Positions 9,596-18,515 of a DNA stretch of 64,000 bases are shown here, in pieces. Source of the DNA: Bacteroidota bacterium (GTDB lineage: Bacteria > Bacteroidota > Bacteroidia > Bacteroidales > FEN-979); contig JAPLDF010000076.1 in NCBI GenBank assembly GCA_026391835.1, forward strand, positions 1 to 64,000, written 5' to 3'. The notes beneath the pieces are model-generated. The model ran no database searches, was not told the DNA's origin, and saw nothing but the letters and a program-made list of their open reading frames with translations. How positions within the stretch are numbered: the stretch's first letter is position 1; each line of letters starts with the position of its first letter. The position numbers and the translations under genes are program-made.

Positions 9596-10480
9596 TTATT
9601 TCCATTTTACCTGCACCACGATCATCCCCATCAGCATCAGTGCGCAGCCGGCCAGCATGCGGCCTGTGAGTCCTTCATGCAGGATCAGCCAGCCTCCAAG
9701 GACGGCAAATACTGCTTCAAGGCTCAGGATAATGGAAGCGTGGGCAGGATGGGCGGTTTGCTGGGCGATAACCTGCAAAGTATAGGCAATGCCAACCGAC
9801 AGGATGCCGCCATATGCAATGGGCAGCCAGGCCTGCATGATGGAGGAAATGTTCACCGGCTCAATGGCAAACGCAACGATAAGGTTAAGCAGGGCGCAAA
9901 TGGCAAACTGGGTGACGGCAAGCAGAAAACTGTTCATCAGCGGTGAGAGCCAGGCGATGAAAAGCACATGAAACGTGAAGATGACCGCACAATACAACAC
10001 CAGTTTGTCACCGTGGGCAATGGTGAACCCGCCTGTCATGCTCAGCAGGTAAAGGCCTGCCACCGAAAGGATTGCCCCGATCCACATGGTGAGATGGGAG
10101 CGCTGCCCGAAGAGCAGCCCGGCGATTGGAACAAAAACCACGTACAATCCGGTAATAAACCCGGCTTTACCCGCGGTGGTCTGCTGCAATCCCAGCTGCT
10201 GCAAGGCAACCCCGCCAAAGAGTAAAAGGCCCGTCATCAGGCTCCCGATGGCTATTTTGCGCCGGTCGGATGGATGTGATACCCTGACAAGTGGCTCGTT
10301 TTTGGATGCGCTCATGAACAGGAAGGGCAGCAGGACCAGGGTGCCAAGGGCAAAACGCACGCCGTTGTATGTAAACGGCCCCACGTATTCCATACCGATG
10401 CGCTGCGCCACGAAGGCAAATCCCCAGATAACCGCAGCTAGAAGCAGGATGAGGTCGGAGCGGAGGGTGGTTTTAAGCAT
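9596..10480 (-). CDS. DMT-superfamily (EamA) permease
   Basis: Ten hydrophobic segments; 'LLLAAVIWGFAFVAQRIGMEYVGPFTYNGVRFALG'. Confidence 0.88.
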   Translation of the reverse strand: MLKTTLRSDLILLLAAVIWGFAFVAQRIGMEYVGPFTYNGVRFALGTLVLLPFLFMSASKNEPLVRVSHPSDRRKIAIGSLMTGLLLFGGVALQQLGLQQTTAGKAGFITGLYVVFVPIAGLLFGQRSHLTMWIGAILSVAGLYLLSMTGGFTIAHGDKLVLYCAVIFTFHVLFIAWLSPLMNSFLLAVTQFAICALLNLIVAFAIEPVNISSIMQAWLPIAYGGILSVGIAYTLQVIAQQTAHPAHASIILSLEAVFAVLGGWLILHEGLTGRMLAGCALMLMGMIVVQVKWK

Positions 10481-10492
10481 CAGGAGGTATTT

Positions 10493-10527
10493 GCGATTTA
10501 CGATTTTTGATTTACGATTTACGATTT
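10493..10527. repeat. Degenerate heptamer tandem array, 5 units of ACGATTT
   Basis: gcgattt acgattt ttgattt acgattt acgattt. Confidence 0.75.
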
Positions 10528-10570
10528 GATGCCATGGAAGGGGTTACCAAAGGACTTACAGATTTGTGAA

Positions 10571-13531
10571 TTATTCTATCGTGATTTCATCGGCGAAGAT
10601 CCATGATTTGTTTCCGGCGCCCGGATGCCATGCGGGGCATGTGCCGCGGTTCTTTGCCAAGACTTTGATATAGCGGCACTTAATACCCTTTGAGGATAGG
10701 GAGAACTCTCTGGTTATTGCCCCGTCATGGTGTTCATCCACATCATTGGGTATGGCAGCTAATCGTTTAAAGTCCACGTTGTCGTCCGATATCCACCATG
10801 TAACCTCTTCCGGCATAAAGATCCATGCGCCCTGGTCCTGGATGAACCCTGCCGAAAGTTTGCGGATGGGTTTCGAAACTCCCAGGTCGATCACCGCTTC
10901 AAGGTCGACTCCCTCATATCCCTGCCAGGTACCTGTCCTGAAGTCGTCGCCTCCCCGCAGGAAATCTATCAGGCCAAGGTCCCCGCCGGCCGCATACTGG
11001 CTGGAATAGCTGTTTTTCAGGGTTATCTTGCGGTTTTTGGGGATCTGGATGAACTTTGCGTCGATGATAAGGCTTTTCTGCAATTCCTGGGTGACCGCAA
11101 AGGCCCTGAGCCTGGTGGTTTTCCGAAAAACAAAAGGCCTTTGATAAACAGGCGACCTCATTCCCGGCTCGGAGCCATCGAGGGTAAAGTGTATGTTCGC
11201 CCCCATGAGCGCACACGAAAGCCCTACCACCGTTGAATCCATGAATGTACGGTTGCCCTGGTGAACAGAAGGTACCGGGGTGATTGGATATTCGGAGATA
11301 AAGGAATCCGGGAAAACGCCATATCCCACACCCCATGCCTTGTTTGGCTGGGGGCCCAGGTTGAACACGAGTTCACCTCCCTTCAGGAGTTCAGCATGGC
11401 TGATGAAACATTTAGTATATGGTTTGCCATTCAGGCTGGCCGATTGAATATAGAAGTTCTTATCGCTGATGTTTATTGCCCGTATGGTCAGTGATTTTCC
11501 ACCTTCAAGGCTGACGACAGCCCTGGGAAATACAGGTGTCCCGATTGCGTAAATGCCCGAACCCGGTGTGACGGGATAGAAGCCCATCGCACTGAGAACA
11601 TACCAGGCCGACATCTGTCCGCAATCTTCGTTGCCAATCAGCCCCTCGGGGGTATTCTGATAAAACCCGGAACAGATGCGGTGTGCCATTTCCTGTGTTT
11701 TCCAGGGAGTTCCGGCATAGTCATACAAATAAGCCATGTGATGGCTTGGTTCATTGCCGTGGGCGTATTGCCCTATCATCCCGCTGATATCGGCCTGGTT
11801 GCGGCCCGTGGTTTTTGAGTCGGCTGAAAAGAGGTCGTCCAGTTTTTCGGCAAAGTTGTCTCGTCCGCCCATCAGTCTCATCAGCCCGCTCAGATCCTGC
11901 GGGACATAAAAACTATATTGCCAGGCATTGGCCTCGGTATAGTTGAAATTCACTTCGGCCGGATCGAACGGGGTCAGCCATGTTTCATTCGATTTGGGGC
12001 GTATGAAACCGGTGATCCGGTCGAACAGGTTCTTGTAATTCTGCGCCCTGACCAGGTAGTGCTTGTAATCTTCCTGCTTCCCCAACGATTTGGCCATCAT
12101 GGCAATGCACCAGTCGTCGTAGGCATATTCCAGGGTTTTTGAAACAGACTCCCCTTCACAGTCGGCAGGTATGTAGCCCTTCGCTTTATAATATTTCAAC
12201 CCGAGATGGTCCTGCTCTGCACTGTGTTTCATGGCCTGGAACGCTTTTTCGCCGTCGTACCCGCGGATTCCCTTTAACCATGCATCTGCAATGACAGGAA
12301 CTGCATGGTACCCGATCATGCAACCTGTTTCGTTGCCCGACAGTTCCCAAACGGGCAGCATCCCGCCCTCCTCATACTGGTGCAGGAAGGTGTTCACAAA
12401 ATCATTCACCCGTTTGGGTTCAATGATGGTATACAGCGGGTTTGCGGCCCGGTAGGTATCCCAAAGCGAAAACACGGTATAGTAGTCAAATCCGGTTGCC
12501 TGGTGTATTTTCAGGTCCCGGCCGCGGTACTGCCCGTCAACATCACTGTAAATGTTTGGCTGCAGCATTGTGTGGTAAAGCGCAGTATAAAACACCGCCT
12601 GCTGATCACGGGTACCTTCCTGCACCCTGATTTTCCCGAGTTCCGCATTCCACAGGGCAGATGCCTGGTTTGCAATTGAATCGAAATCCCAGCCCGCAAT
12701 CTCAGTTTCCAGGTTCTTACGTGCGCCTTCGATGCTCACCCCTGATATGCCAACCTTGACAAGGATTTGTTCATTCGAAGTGGTGGTAAAGGTAAACAGG
12801 GCTTTGATGTTGCTGCCATTCACCTCGTTCAGCCCCGATAAAAGCTTGTCATCCGACGAAAGTAAATAGGAGGTGAAAGGTTTCGAAAACTTCGCTACAA
12901 AGTAGATCATCTGCCTCGATGCCCATGCCTGCGATACCCTGAAACCTGCCAGTTCATCAATCCCTGTAACCGTGATCCCCGATTCAAGGACCTTGTCGCG
13001 ATGCTTTAAGTCGACCACTATACAGGATTGATCTGATGCGTGATAGGTATACCGGTGGAAACCCGCCCTTGCCGTTGCCGTCAGTTCGGCGGTCACCTGG
13101 TTTTTGAGCAATTTTACTTTGTAATACCCGGGTGAGGCAACCTCATCCTTTTTGCTGAAAGTACTTGAATATTCGTACTGCTTCAGGCTTACACTTCCTG
13201 TTGCAGGCATGACCAGGATATCACCGTAATCGGAACAGCCCGTGCCGCTCAGGTGGGTGTGGCTGAAACCGTAGATCACAGAATCGCTTCCGTGATAGGC
13301 TGAACAGCCGTCCCAGCCTTCGAGGCGGGTGTCGGGACTGAGCTGAACCATACCAAATGGCACACTGGCCCCGGGAAAGGTGTGCCCGTGGCCTCCCGTA
13401 CCGATGAACGGGTTTACGAATCCGGTGAGATCCTGGTTTTTTTGTGACTGAACTGCCCAGGAAACGCCTGCCAGCAGGCAGATCAGTAAAAACCTGGATG
13501 CACCCTTGTGATGGAACTGATTGCAACGCAT
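10571..13531 (-). CDS. GH92 family alpha-1,2-mannosidase-like glycosidase with C-terminal F5/8-type C-like region
   Basis: 'VNPFIGTGGHGHTFPGASVPFGMVQLSPDTRLEGWDGCSAYH', 'GNEDCGQMSAWYVLSAMGFYPVTPGSGIYAIGTP', chitobiase-like segment 'IHFTLDGSEP'. Confidence 0.93.
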   Translation of the reverse strand: MRCNQFHHKGASRFLLICLLAGVSWAVQSQKNQDLTGFVNPFIGTGGHGHTFPGASVPFGMVQLSPDTRLEGWDGCSAYHGSDSVIYGFSHTHLSGTGCSDYGDILVMPATGSVSLKQYEYSSTFSKKDEVASPGYYKVKLLKNQVTAELTATARAGFHRYTYHASDQSCIVVDLKHRDKVLESGITVTGIDELAGFRVSQAWASRQMIYFVAKFSKPFTSYLLSSDDKLLSGLNEVNGSNIKALFTFTTTSNEQILVKVGISGVSIEGARKNLETEIAGWDFDSIANQASALWNAELGKIRVQEGTRDQQAVFYTALYHTMLQPNIYSDVDGQYRGRDLKIHQATGFDYYTVFSLWDTYRAANPLYTIIEPKRVNDFVNTFLHQYEEGGMLPVWELSGNETGCMIGYHAVPVIADAWLKGIRGYDGEKAFQAMKHSAEQDHLGLKYYKAKGYIPADCEGESVSKTLEYAYDDWCIAMMAKSLGKQEDYKHYLVRAQNYKNLFDRITGFIRPKSNETWLTPFDPAEVNFNYTEANAWQYSFYVPQDLSGLMRLMGGRDNFAEKLDDLFSADSKTTGRNQADISGMIGQYAHGNEPSHHMAYLYDYAGTPWKTQEMAHRICSGFYQNTPEGLIGNEDCGQMSAWYVLSAMGFYPVTPGSGIYAIGTPVFPRAVVSLEGGKSLTIRAINISDKNFYIQSASLNGKPYTKCFISHAELLKGGELVFNLGPQPNKAWGVGYGVFPDSFISEYPITPVPSVHQGNRTFMDSTVVGLSCALMGANIHFTLDGSEPGMRSPVYQRPFVFRKTTRLRAFAVTQELQKSLIIDAKFIQIPKNRKITLKNSYSSQYAAGGDLGLIDFLRGGDDFRTGTWQGYEGVDLEAVIDLGVSKPIRKLSAGFIQDQGAWIFMPEEVTWWISDDNVDFKRLAAIPNDVDEHHDGAITREFSLSSKGIKCRYIKVLAKNRGTCPAWHPGAGNKSWIFADEITIE

Positions 13532-13564
13532 GTGTCGGGTATTGAATATTTAAGTCCGGTCAGG

Positions 13565-13602
13565 CCCCTTCTCCTTCAGGAGAAGGGGTTAGGGGATGAG
13601 GT
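13565..13602. repeat. GC-rich hairpin element CCCCTTCTCCT-TC-AGGAGAAGGGG + TTAGGGGATGAGGT (copy A)
   Basis: 11-bp inverted repeat followed by GGGGATGAGGT tail; recurs at 23472, 52153 and 54866. Confidence 0.8.
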
Positions 13603-13605
13603 GAA

Positions 13606-16140
13606 TTAATAACTATCTGTCAAGCTTTTAACCACGATCAACTCCGCCATTTTCGCATTCTTTTTCGGGGTGGTGAACTGTACATCTATTGATTCTCCCG
13701 GCAACATATCGAAGTAATTATCGGAAAATTCGCCCTTTACAGAAGTTGAAAGATACAGGTTCTTTACCAGCTTATCACAGCTGAGATGAATGTTATAGCC
13801 GGTTGGTGTGGCGGTTACCTTCTTTTCAATCGTTGGAACCGGCAATTCGAGATCCTTTGGCGAAACAAAATAAAGCGTGTTTTTCACCTGGGTTCCCATG
13901 ATCCCGAGGCTTTTGAAAGTCACCAGCAGCATCACCTCCTTTGGATTTAATTTTCCCAGCAGGGCTGACTGCAGTGTGTCGTAATATACCAGCGAGGAGT
14001 TTTCAGGAATATCAACCGTGAAACCTTCGTCGGAATACAGGGTTCCTGCAAAGTCAAGAACCTTCACCGTCATGATCGCCCGGTTGAATTTCGGATCATC
14101 CGTGGTGATGTAAACCTTGATATGGCCGTCTTCAATAACCGGGGAGATGAGGATCTGGTCATAGGCTGATGGAATCGCATACTGCAGTGCCTTTTTTTTG
14201 CCATAATAATCACGCGATGACCATGAAACAACGGGCCAGCAGTCGTTCAGCTGCCAGTAGAGGGTTCCCATGCAGTAAGGCTTGGCCCTGCGATGTGCCT
14301 CGATGGCAGAAACGACGCCTCTTGCCTGCAGCAACTGGCTCACATAGCCATATGATTCCAGGTCCTTCGGCTTTCTATAATCCCGCAGCAGGTATTCATC
14401 AATGGTTTCATACCCAACGGCATGTTTCTGGTGTGCCTTCATCACTGCCGATCCCTGGACACGGTCTTCGGGGGCGGTGAATTTTTTAATGGTCGAATAG
14501 TCCGGGAAACCCTGGAAACCATATTCCGACATGAAACGGCCAACTTTCTTTTCATAGTTCAGGAAAGGCTCTTTTCCCCACCACACGCCCCAGTAATGTG
14601 AATCTCCCTCGGTGAGGCTTTCGGCATGCCCCCATCCGTAGAGTGGCGAAGAGGGGATATAGGCCCGTGCAGAGTCAAACCGTTTGACATTGTTTGGCAG
14701 GATGAGGTTGAAGATCGTCCGGTATGTCCTGTAAATTGAAGCTGAATCAGAAGGGGTATACCCGTATTGTTTCTGCCATCCCCAGTTTTTCCAGCCCTCA
14801 TCGATCTCGTTGTTGCCGCACCACAGGGCGATACACGGATGGCGCCGCAACCGTACGATATTCTGAATGGCCTCGTCCCGCACATTGTCAAGAAACTCTT
14901 TGTCGCCGGGATACATGGAATTTGCGAACATGAAATCCTGCCACACCATGATGCCGTTCTCATCGCACAGGTCGTAAAAAATGTCATTCTCGTAAATACC
15001 TCCGCCCCACACGCGAAGCATGTTCATATTGGCTTTTTTGGCATCCGACACAAGTGCCCTGTAAGCCGAGTCTTTGACCCGCGGCACGAAATTGTCCTGC
15101 GGGATATAATTGGCGCCTTTTACAAATACCGGCACATTGTTGACTTTAAAATAGAAGGACCTGCCAGACGTATCTTTGTCCTGGACAAGCTCAATGGTAC
15201 GCAGCCCGATTTTCTGGCTGCCTTTGCCGGCCAGGATGCCATTGAAATAAACTTCATAGCCGAAATTATAGAGGAAAGGATATCCCATGCCGTTTGGCCA
15301 CCACCGTTTGGGATTTTTCACCGAAAAATCGCCCCTGACCACATTCGGCCCCTTATTCAGGATGACCGACTGGCGCAGGATTTCGGTGGAATCAAGAAAA
15401 AGCCTGATATCTGCAGAATCGCCAAGTTCAGAAAACAGGGTGAACTGGGCAGCAAGGTTTGCCACCGAATCGGTGAGCTTTTTCGTGATAAACTGAACGC
15501 CAAGCACATTCACCGCATCCCATTCGCGAATGTATACAGGACGCCAGATGCCGCTGGTAACCAGCGACGGGCCCCAGTCCCAGCCAAAATGATAGGCAGC
15601 TTTCCTGCAAACCACCTTTTCATCACCTGGAAGCTTGTATGCCAGCCTGGCATACCGGGCCTTGTTTTCGGGAACAACGGCCGGGAACTGGATCCGCAAC
15701 GTGTTCGGCCCTACATGGAGAGACTGCTTGATGTCGGCATACCATTCACGAAACATGTTGTCGGCAACAAGTACCAGGGAATCATTGAGATAAACATTCG
15801 CATAGGTATCGAGCCCCTTCATAACCAGGTCGATGTGGCGCCAGGCAAAATTCTTTTCATCATACTGGAAAGTCTTCGTGTATTCCCAGCCAACTTCTCC
15901 GATCCACTGCAGCTTTGATTCATTGTCCTGCAAATATGGATCAGGAATCATGTTGTTGCGCATCAGGTCAAGGTGAACCGTACCGGGTACCCTGGCCGGA
16001 AACCAGTCTTTTGTTCCGGCCCTGCGGAATTTCCATGCGCCGTCAAGGTCAAAGGTATGAATATCCTGCGCCGGAAGAAACTTCGAAAACAGCATGACAA
16101 GTGCAACGAATAAGAATGAAAGATAGCGGTTCATGGGCAT
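13606..16140 (-). CDS. GH2-family beta-mannosidase
   Basis: 'FDLDGAWKFRRAGTKDWFPARVPGTVHLDLMRNNMIPDPY', 'NMNMLRVWGGGIYENDIFYDLCDENGIMVWQDFMFANSMYP', 'MSEYGFQGFPDY'. Confidence 0.93.
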   Translation of the reverse strand: MPMNRYLSFLFVALVMLFSKFLPAQDIHTFDLDGAWKFRRAGTKDWFPARVPGTVHLDLMRNNMIPDPYLQDNESKLQWIGEVGWEYTKTFQYDEKNFAWRHIDLVMKGLDTYANVYLNDSLVLVADNMFREWYADIKQSLHVGPNTLRIQFPAVVPENKARYARLAYKLPGDEKVVCRKAAYHFGWDWGPSLVTSGIWRPVYIREWDAVNVLGVQFITKKLTDSVANLAAQFTLFSELGDSADIRLFLDSTEILRQSVILNKGPNVVRGDFSVKNPKRWWPNGMGYPFLYNFGYEVYFNGILAGKGSQKIGLRTIELVQDKDTSGRSFYFKVNNVPVFVKGANYIPQDNFVPRVKDSAYRALVSDAKKANMNMLRVWGGGIYENDIFYDLCDENGIMVWQDFMFANSMYPGDKEFLDNVRDEAIQNIVRLRRHPCIALWCGNNEIDEGWKNWGWQKQYGYTPSDSASIYRTYRTIFNLILPNNVKRFDSARAYIPSSPLYGWGHAESLTEGDSHYWGVWWGKEPFLNYEKKVGRFMSEYGFQGFPDYSTIKKFTAPEDRVQGSAVMKAHQKHAVGYETIDEYLLRDYRKPKDLESYGYVSQLLQARGVVSAIEAHRRAKPYCMGTLYWQLNDCWPVVSWSSRDYYGKKKALQYAIPSAYDQILISPVIEDGHIKVYITTDDPKFNRAIMTVKVLDFAGTLYSDEGFTVDIPENSSLVYYDTLQSALLGKLNPKEVMLLVTFKSLGIMGTQVKNTLYFVSPKDLELPVPTIEKKVTATPTGYNIHLSCDKLVKNLYLSTSVKGEFSDNYFDMLPGESIDVQFTTPKKNAKMAELIVVKSLTDSY

Positions 16141-16291
16141 GCATTTTAAGGTGCAAAATTATCATTTTCCGGCGTACCCTTTCCCGAATCGTTTGATTTG
16201 ATTTCAGAAAGTTACCCGGGAAATGCATTTTCTTTATAATTTAGCAGGTATATTGGAAACCTCTCAAATAAACCAACCATCAATCACTGCC

Positions 16292-17461
16292 ATGGATCTG
16301 CAAACATTAACCGGACTCTTTTTTGAACTGTACCATAAACGCGACGAAAAACCCAGGTGCTTCTTCGCCCCCGGCCGGGTCAACCTGATCGGCGAACATA
16401 CCGATTACAATGGCGGGTTTGTGCTGCCATGTGCCATTCAATATGGAACTTACCTTGTTATCCGCCCCAATGACGAAGGAGTTGTAAAGCTTGCTTCCAC
16501 AAACATGGAATTCAGGGCGGAAATTCCGCTTGCCGAACTGAAAAAAAAGGTGACCGGCCAGTGGGTGAACTACCCGCTGGGGATCTTCGATCAGTTTAGC
16601 CAGATGAAGGTTCCTTTCACCGGGTTCGACATGCTCTACTCGGGCGATATCCCTTACAATGCAGGCCTGTCGTCGTCAGCCTCCATCGAAATGGTCACAG
16701 CCTTTGCCCTTGCTGTGATGACCAATGCCGTTGAACTTGAAATGATCGACCTGGTAAAGATGTCGCAGCGTGCCGAACATGAGTTCGCAGGAGTCAACTG
16801 TGGCATCATGGATATGTTCGTGGTGGGTATGGGGCATAAGGATCACGCACTTTTCCTCAATTGCCTGACGCTGGAACACAAACGGGTACCCCTGGAACTG
16901 AACGGATTCAAAATCATCATTGGCAACACCCAAAAACAACGCGGGCTGGCAGAATCGAAGTACAATGAACGTGTTGCCGAATGCCAGCTGGCAGTGACTT
17001 ACATGAACCAGTTCCTCCCCGTATCCAAACTGGGTGAGATAAGTTTCATGCAATTTTATAAAATGCAGGAGAACATCCCCGATGAGCTGATCCGCAAAAG
17101 GGCACGTCATGTCATCTCTGAAAACCAGCGGGTGCTGAATTCTGTTTCAAGCCTGCTCAAGGGCGATATCCTGCAGTTTGGCGCACTGATGAATGCCTCC
17201 CATGAGTCGTTGCGCGACAATTACGAGGTGACCGGGTTTGAACTGGATACCATGGTTGCCGGGGCGCAGAAAATAAACGGCGTGATTGGCTCACGGATGA
17301 CCGGTGCCGGGTTCGGCGGTTGCACCGTGAGCCTGGTACGTGCGGAAATTGTGGACATGTTTGTTGAAACAGTCGGCCGGGAATACTTTGCCAGGACGGG
17401 CCTCAAAGCCGAGTTCTATCTTGCAGAACCTTCCGACGGGGTAAGGGAAATCAGTCAATAA
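16292..17461 (+). CDS. galK: Galactokinase
   Basis: 'FFAPGRVNLIGEHTDYNGGFVLPCAI', 'GLSSSASIEM', 'RMTGAGFGGCTVSLV'; start M at 16292. Confidence 0.95.
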   Translation: MDLQTLTGLFFELYHKRDEKPRCFFAPGRVNLIGEHTDYNGGFVLPCAIQYGTYLVIRPNDEGVVKLASTNMEFRAEIPLAELKKKVTGQWVNYPLGIFDQFSQMKVPFTGFDMLYSGDIPYNAGLSSSASIEMVTAFALAVMTNAVELEMIDLVKMSQRAEHEFAGVNCGIMDMFVVGMGHKDHALFLNCLTLEHKRVPLELNGFKIIIGNTQKQRGLAESKYNERVAECQLAVTYMNQFLPVSKLGEISFMQFYKMQENIPDELIRKRARHVISENQRVLNSVSSLLKGDILQFGALMNASHESLRDNYEVTGFELDTMVAGAQKINGVIGSRMTGAGFGGCTVSLVRAEIVDMFVETVGREYFARTGLKAEFYLAEPSDGVREISQ

Positions 17462-17489
17462 ACCACATAAGGCAAATTTTACCTATATT

Positions 17490-17517
17490 CGTAAATCGTA
17501 ATTCGTAAATCGTAATT
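17490..17517. repeat. Degenerate heptamer array, 4 units CGTAAAT/CGTAATT
   Basis: cgtaaat cgtaatt cgtaaat cgtaatt. Confidence 0.75.
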
Positions 17518-17531
17518 CCAATATCATCATT

Positions 17532-18419
17532 ATGGGCCACAAAAAGGATAAATCAAAGGATAAGCCAAAAAAGGAGAAGCCCAGAGAGGAATCTCTTGTT
17601 GCACCTCATGCAAACCTTACGAACCCTGAAGAGGATGGCATTGATAAACTGCCGAAGAAAACCTATGAGGATGAACTTGCCAAACTGCAGGTAAGTCTTG
17701 TCCGCCTGCAGGAGTGGATCAAATACAAAGGCCTTAGGGTGGTGATCCTGTTCGAGGGACGCGATGCCGCCGGAAAGGGCGGCTCCATCAAGAGGATCAC
17801 CGAAAGCCTCAATCCCCGCGTATGCCGCGTGGTGGCGTTGGGTGTGCCCACGGAGAAGGAGAAATCGCAATGGTATTTTCAGCGCTATGTTTCCCATCTG
17901 CCTGCAGCCGGAGAGATGGTCCTTTTCGACCGAAGCTGGTACAACAGGGCAGGGGTGGAGCGCGTGATGGGTTTTTGCACCGAAACAGAATATTGGGATT
18001 TCCTGCGGTCGTGCCCTAATTTTGAAAATATGCTGATCCGCTCCGGCATCATCCTTATCAAATACTGGTTTTCGGTAAGCGATAAGGAGCAGGAGAAACG
18101 GTTCATTCAACGGATCAACGATCCAACGCGCAGGTGGAAAATCAGCCCCATGGATGTGGAATCACGTACGAAATGGATCGATTATTCGAAAGCAAAGGAT
18201 GAGATGTTTGCCTATACCGATACGAAACAATCACCCTGGTTCGTGGTGGAGGCCGACGATAAGCGGAAAGCCCGTCTCAACTGCATCTGCCACCTGCTGA
18301 GCATGATCCCGTATGATGATGTGCCGCGCGAAACGATCATCCTGCCGCCGCTTGAACGCGACAAGGCCTATGTACGGCCACCCATGTCGGAGCAGACATT
18401 CGTGCCCCAGAGGTATTAG
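17532..18419 (+). CDS. ppk2: Polyphosphate kinase 2 family protein
   Basis: 'VVILFEGRDAAGKGGSIKRITESLNPRVCRVVAL', 'FDRSWYNRAGVERVMGFC', 'DPTRRWKISPMD'. Confidence 0.93.
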   Translation: MGHKKDKSKDKPKKEKPREESLVAPHANLTNPEEDGIDKLPKKTYEDELAKLQVSLVRLQEWIKYKGLRVVILFEGRDAAGKGGSIKRITESLNPRVCRVVALGVPTEKEKSQWYFQRYVSHLPAAGEMVLFDRSWYNRAGVERVMGFCTETEYWDFLRSCPNFENMLIRSGIILIKYWFSVSDKEQEKRFIQRINDPTRRWKISPMDVESRTKWIDYSKAKDEMFAYTDTKQSPWFVVEADDKRKARLNCICHLLSMIPYDDVPRETIILPPLERDKAYVRPPMSEQTFVPQRY

Positions 18420-18421
18420 GA

Positions 18422-18515
18422 CAATGAGCAGTAAGCAATGAGCAATGAGCAATGAGCATTCACTGGAGTTTTCACAGATATTGTTCATTGTTCATTGCTC
18501 ACTGTTCATTGCTAT
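18422..18515. repeat. Two opposed heptamer arrays (CAATGAG)n ... (TTGYTCA)n between convergent genes
   Basis: caatgag cagtaag caatgag caatgag caatgag cattcac ... ttgttca ttgttca ttgctca ctgttca ttgctat. Confidence 0.75.

Noticed and set aside
14767-15918. 383-aa plus-strand ORF opposite the GH2 mannosidase
   Set aside because: Antisense shadow ORF of a confidently assigned gene; no signal peptide or recognisable motifs.
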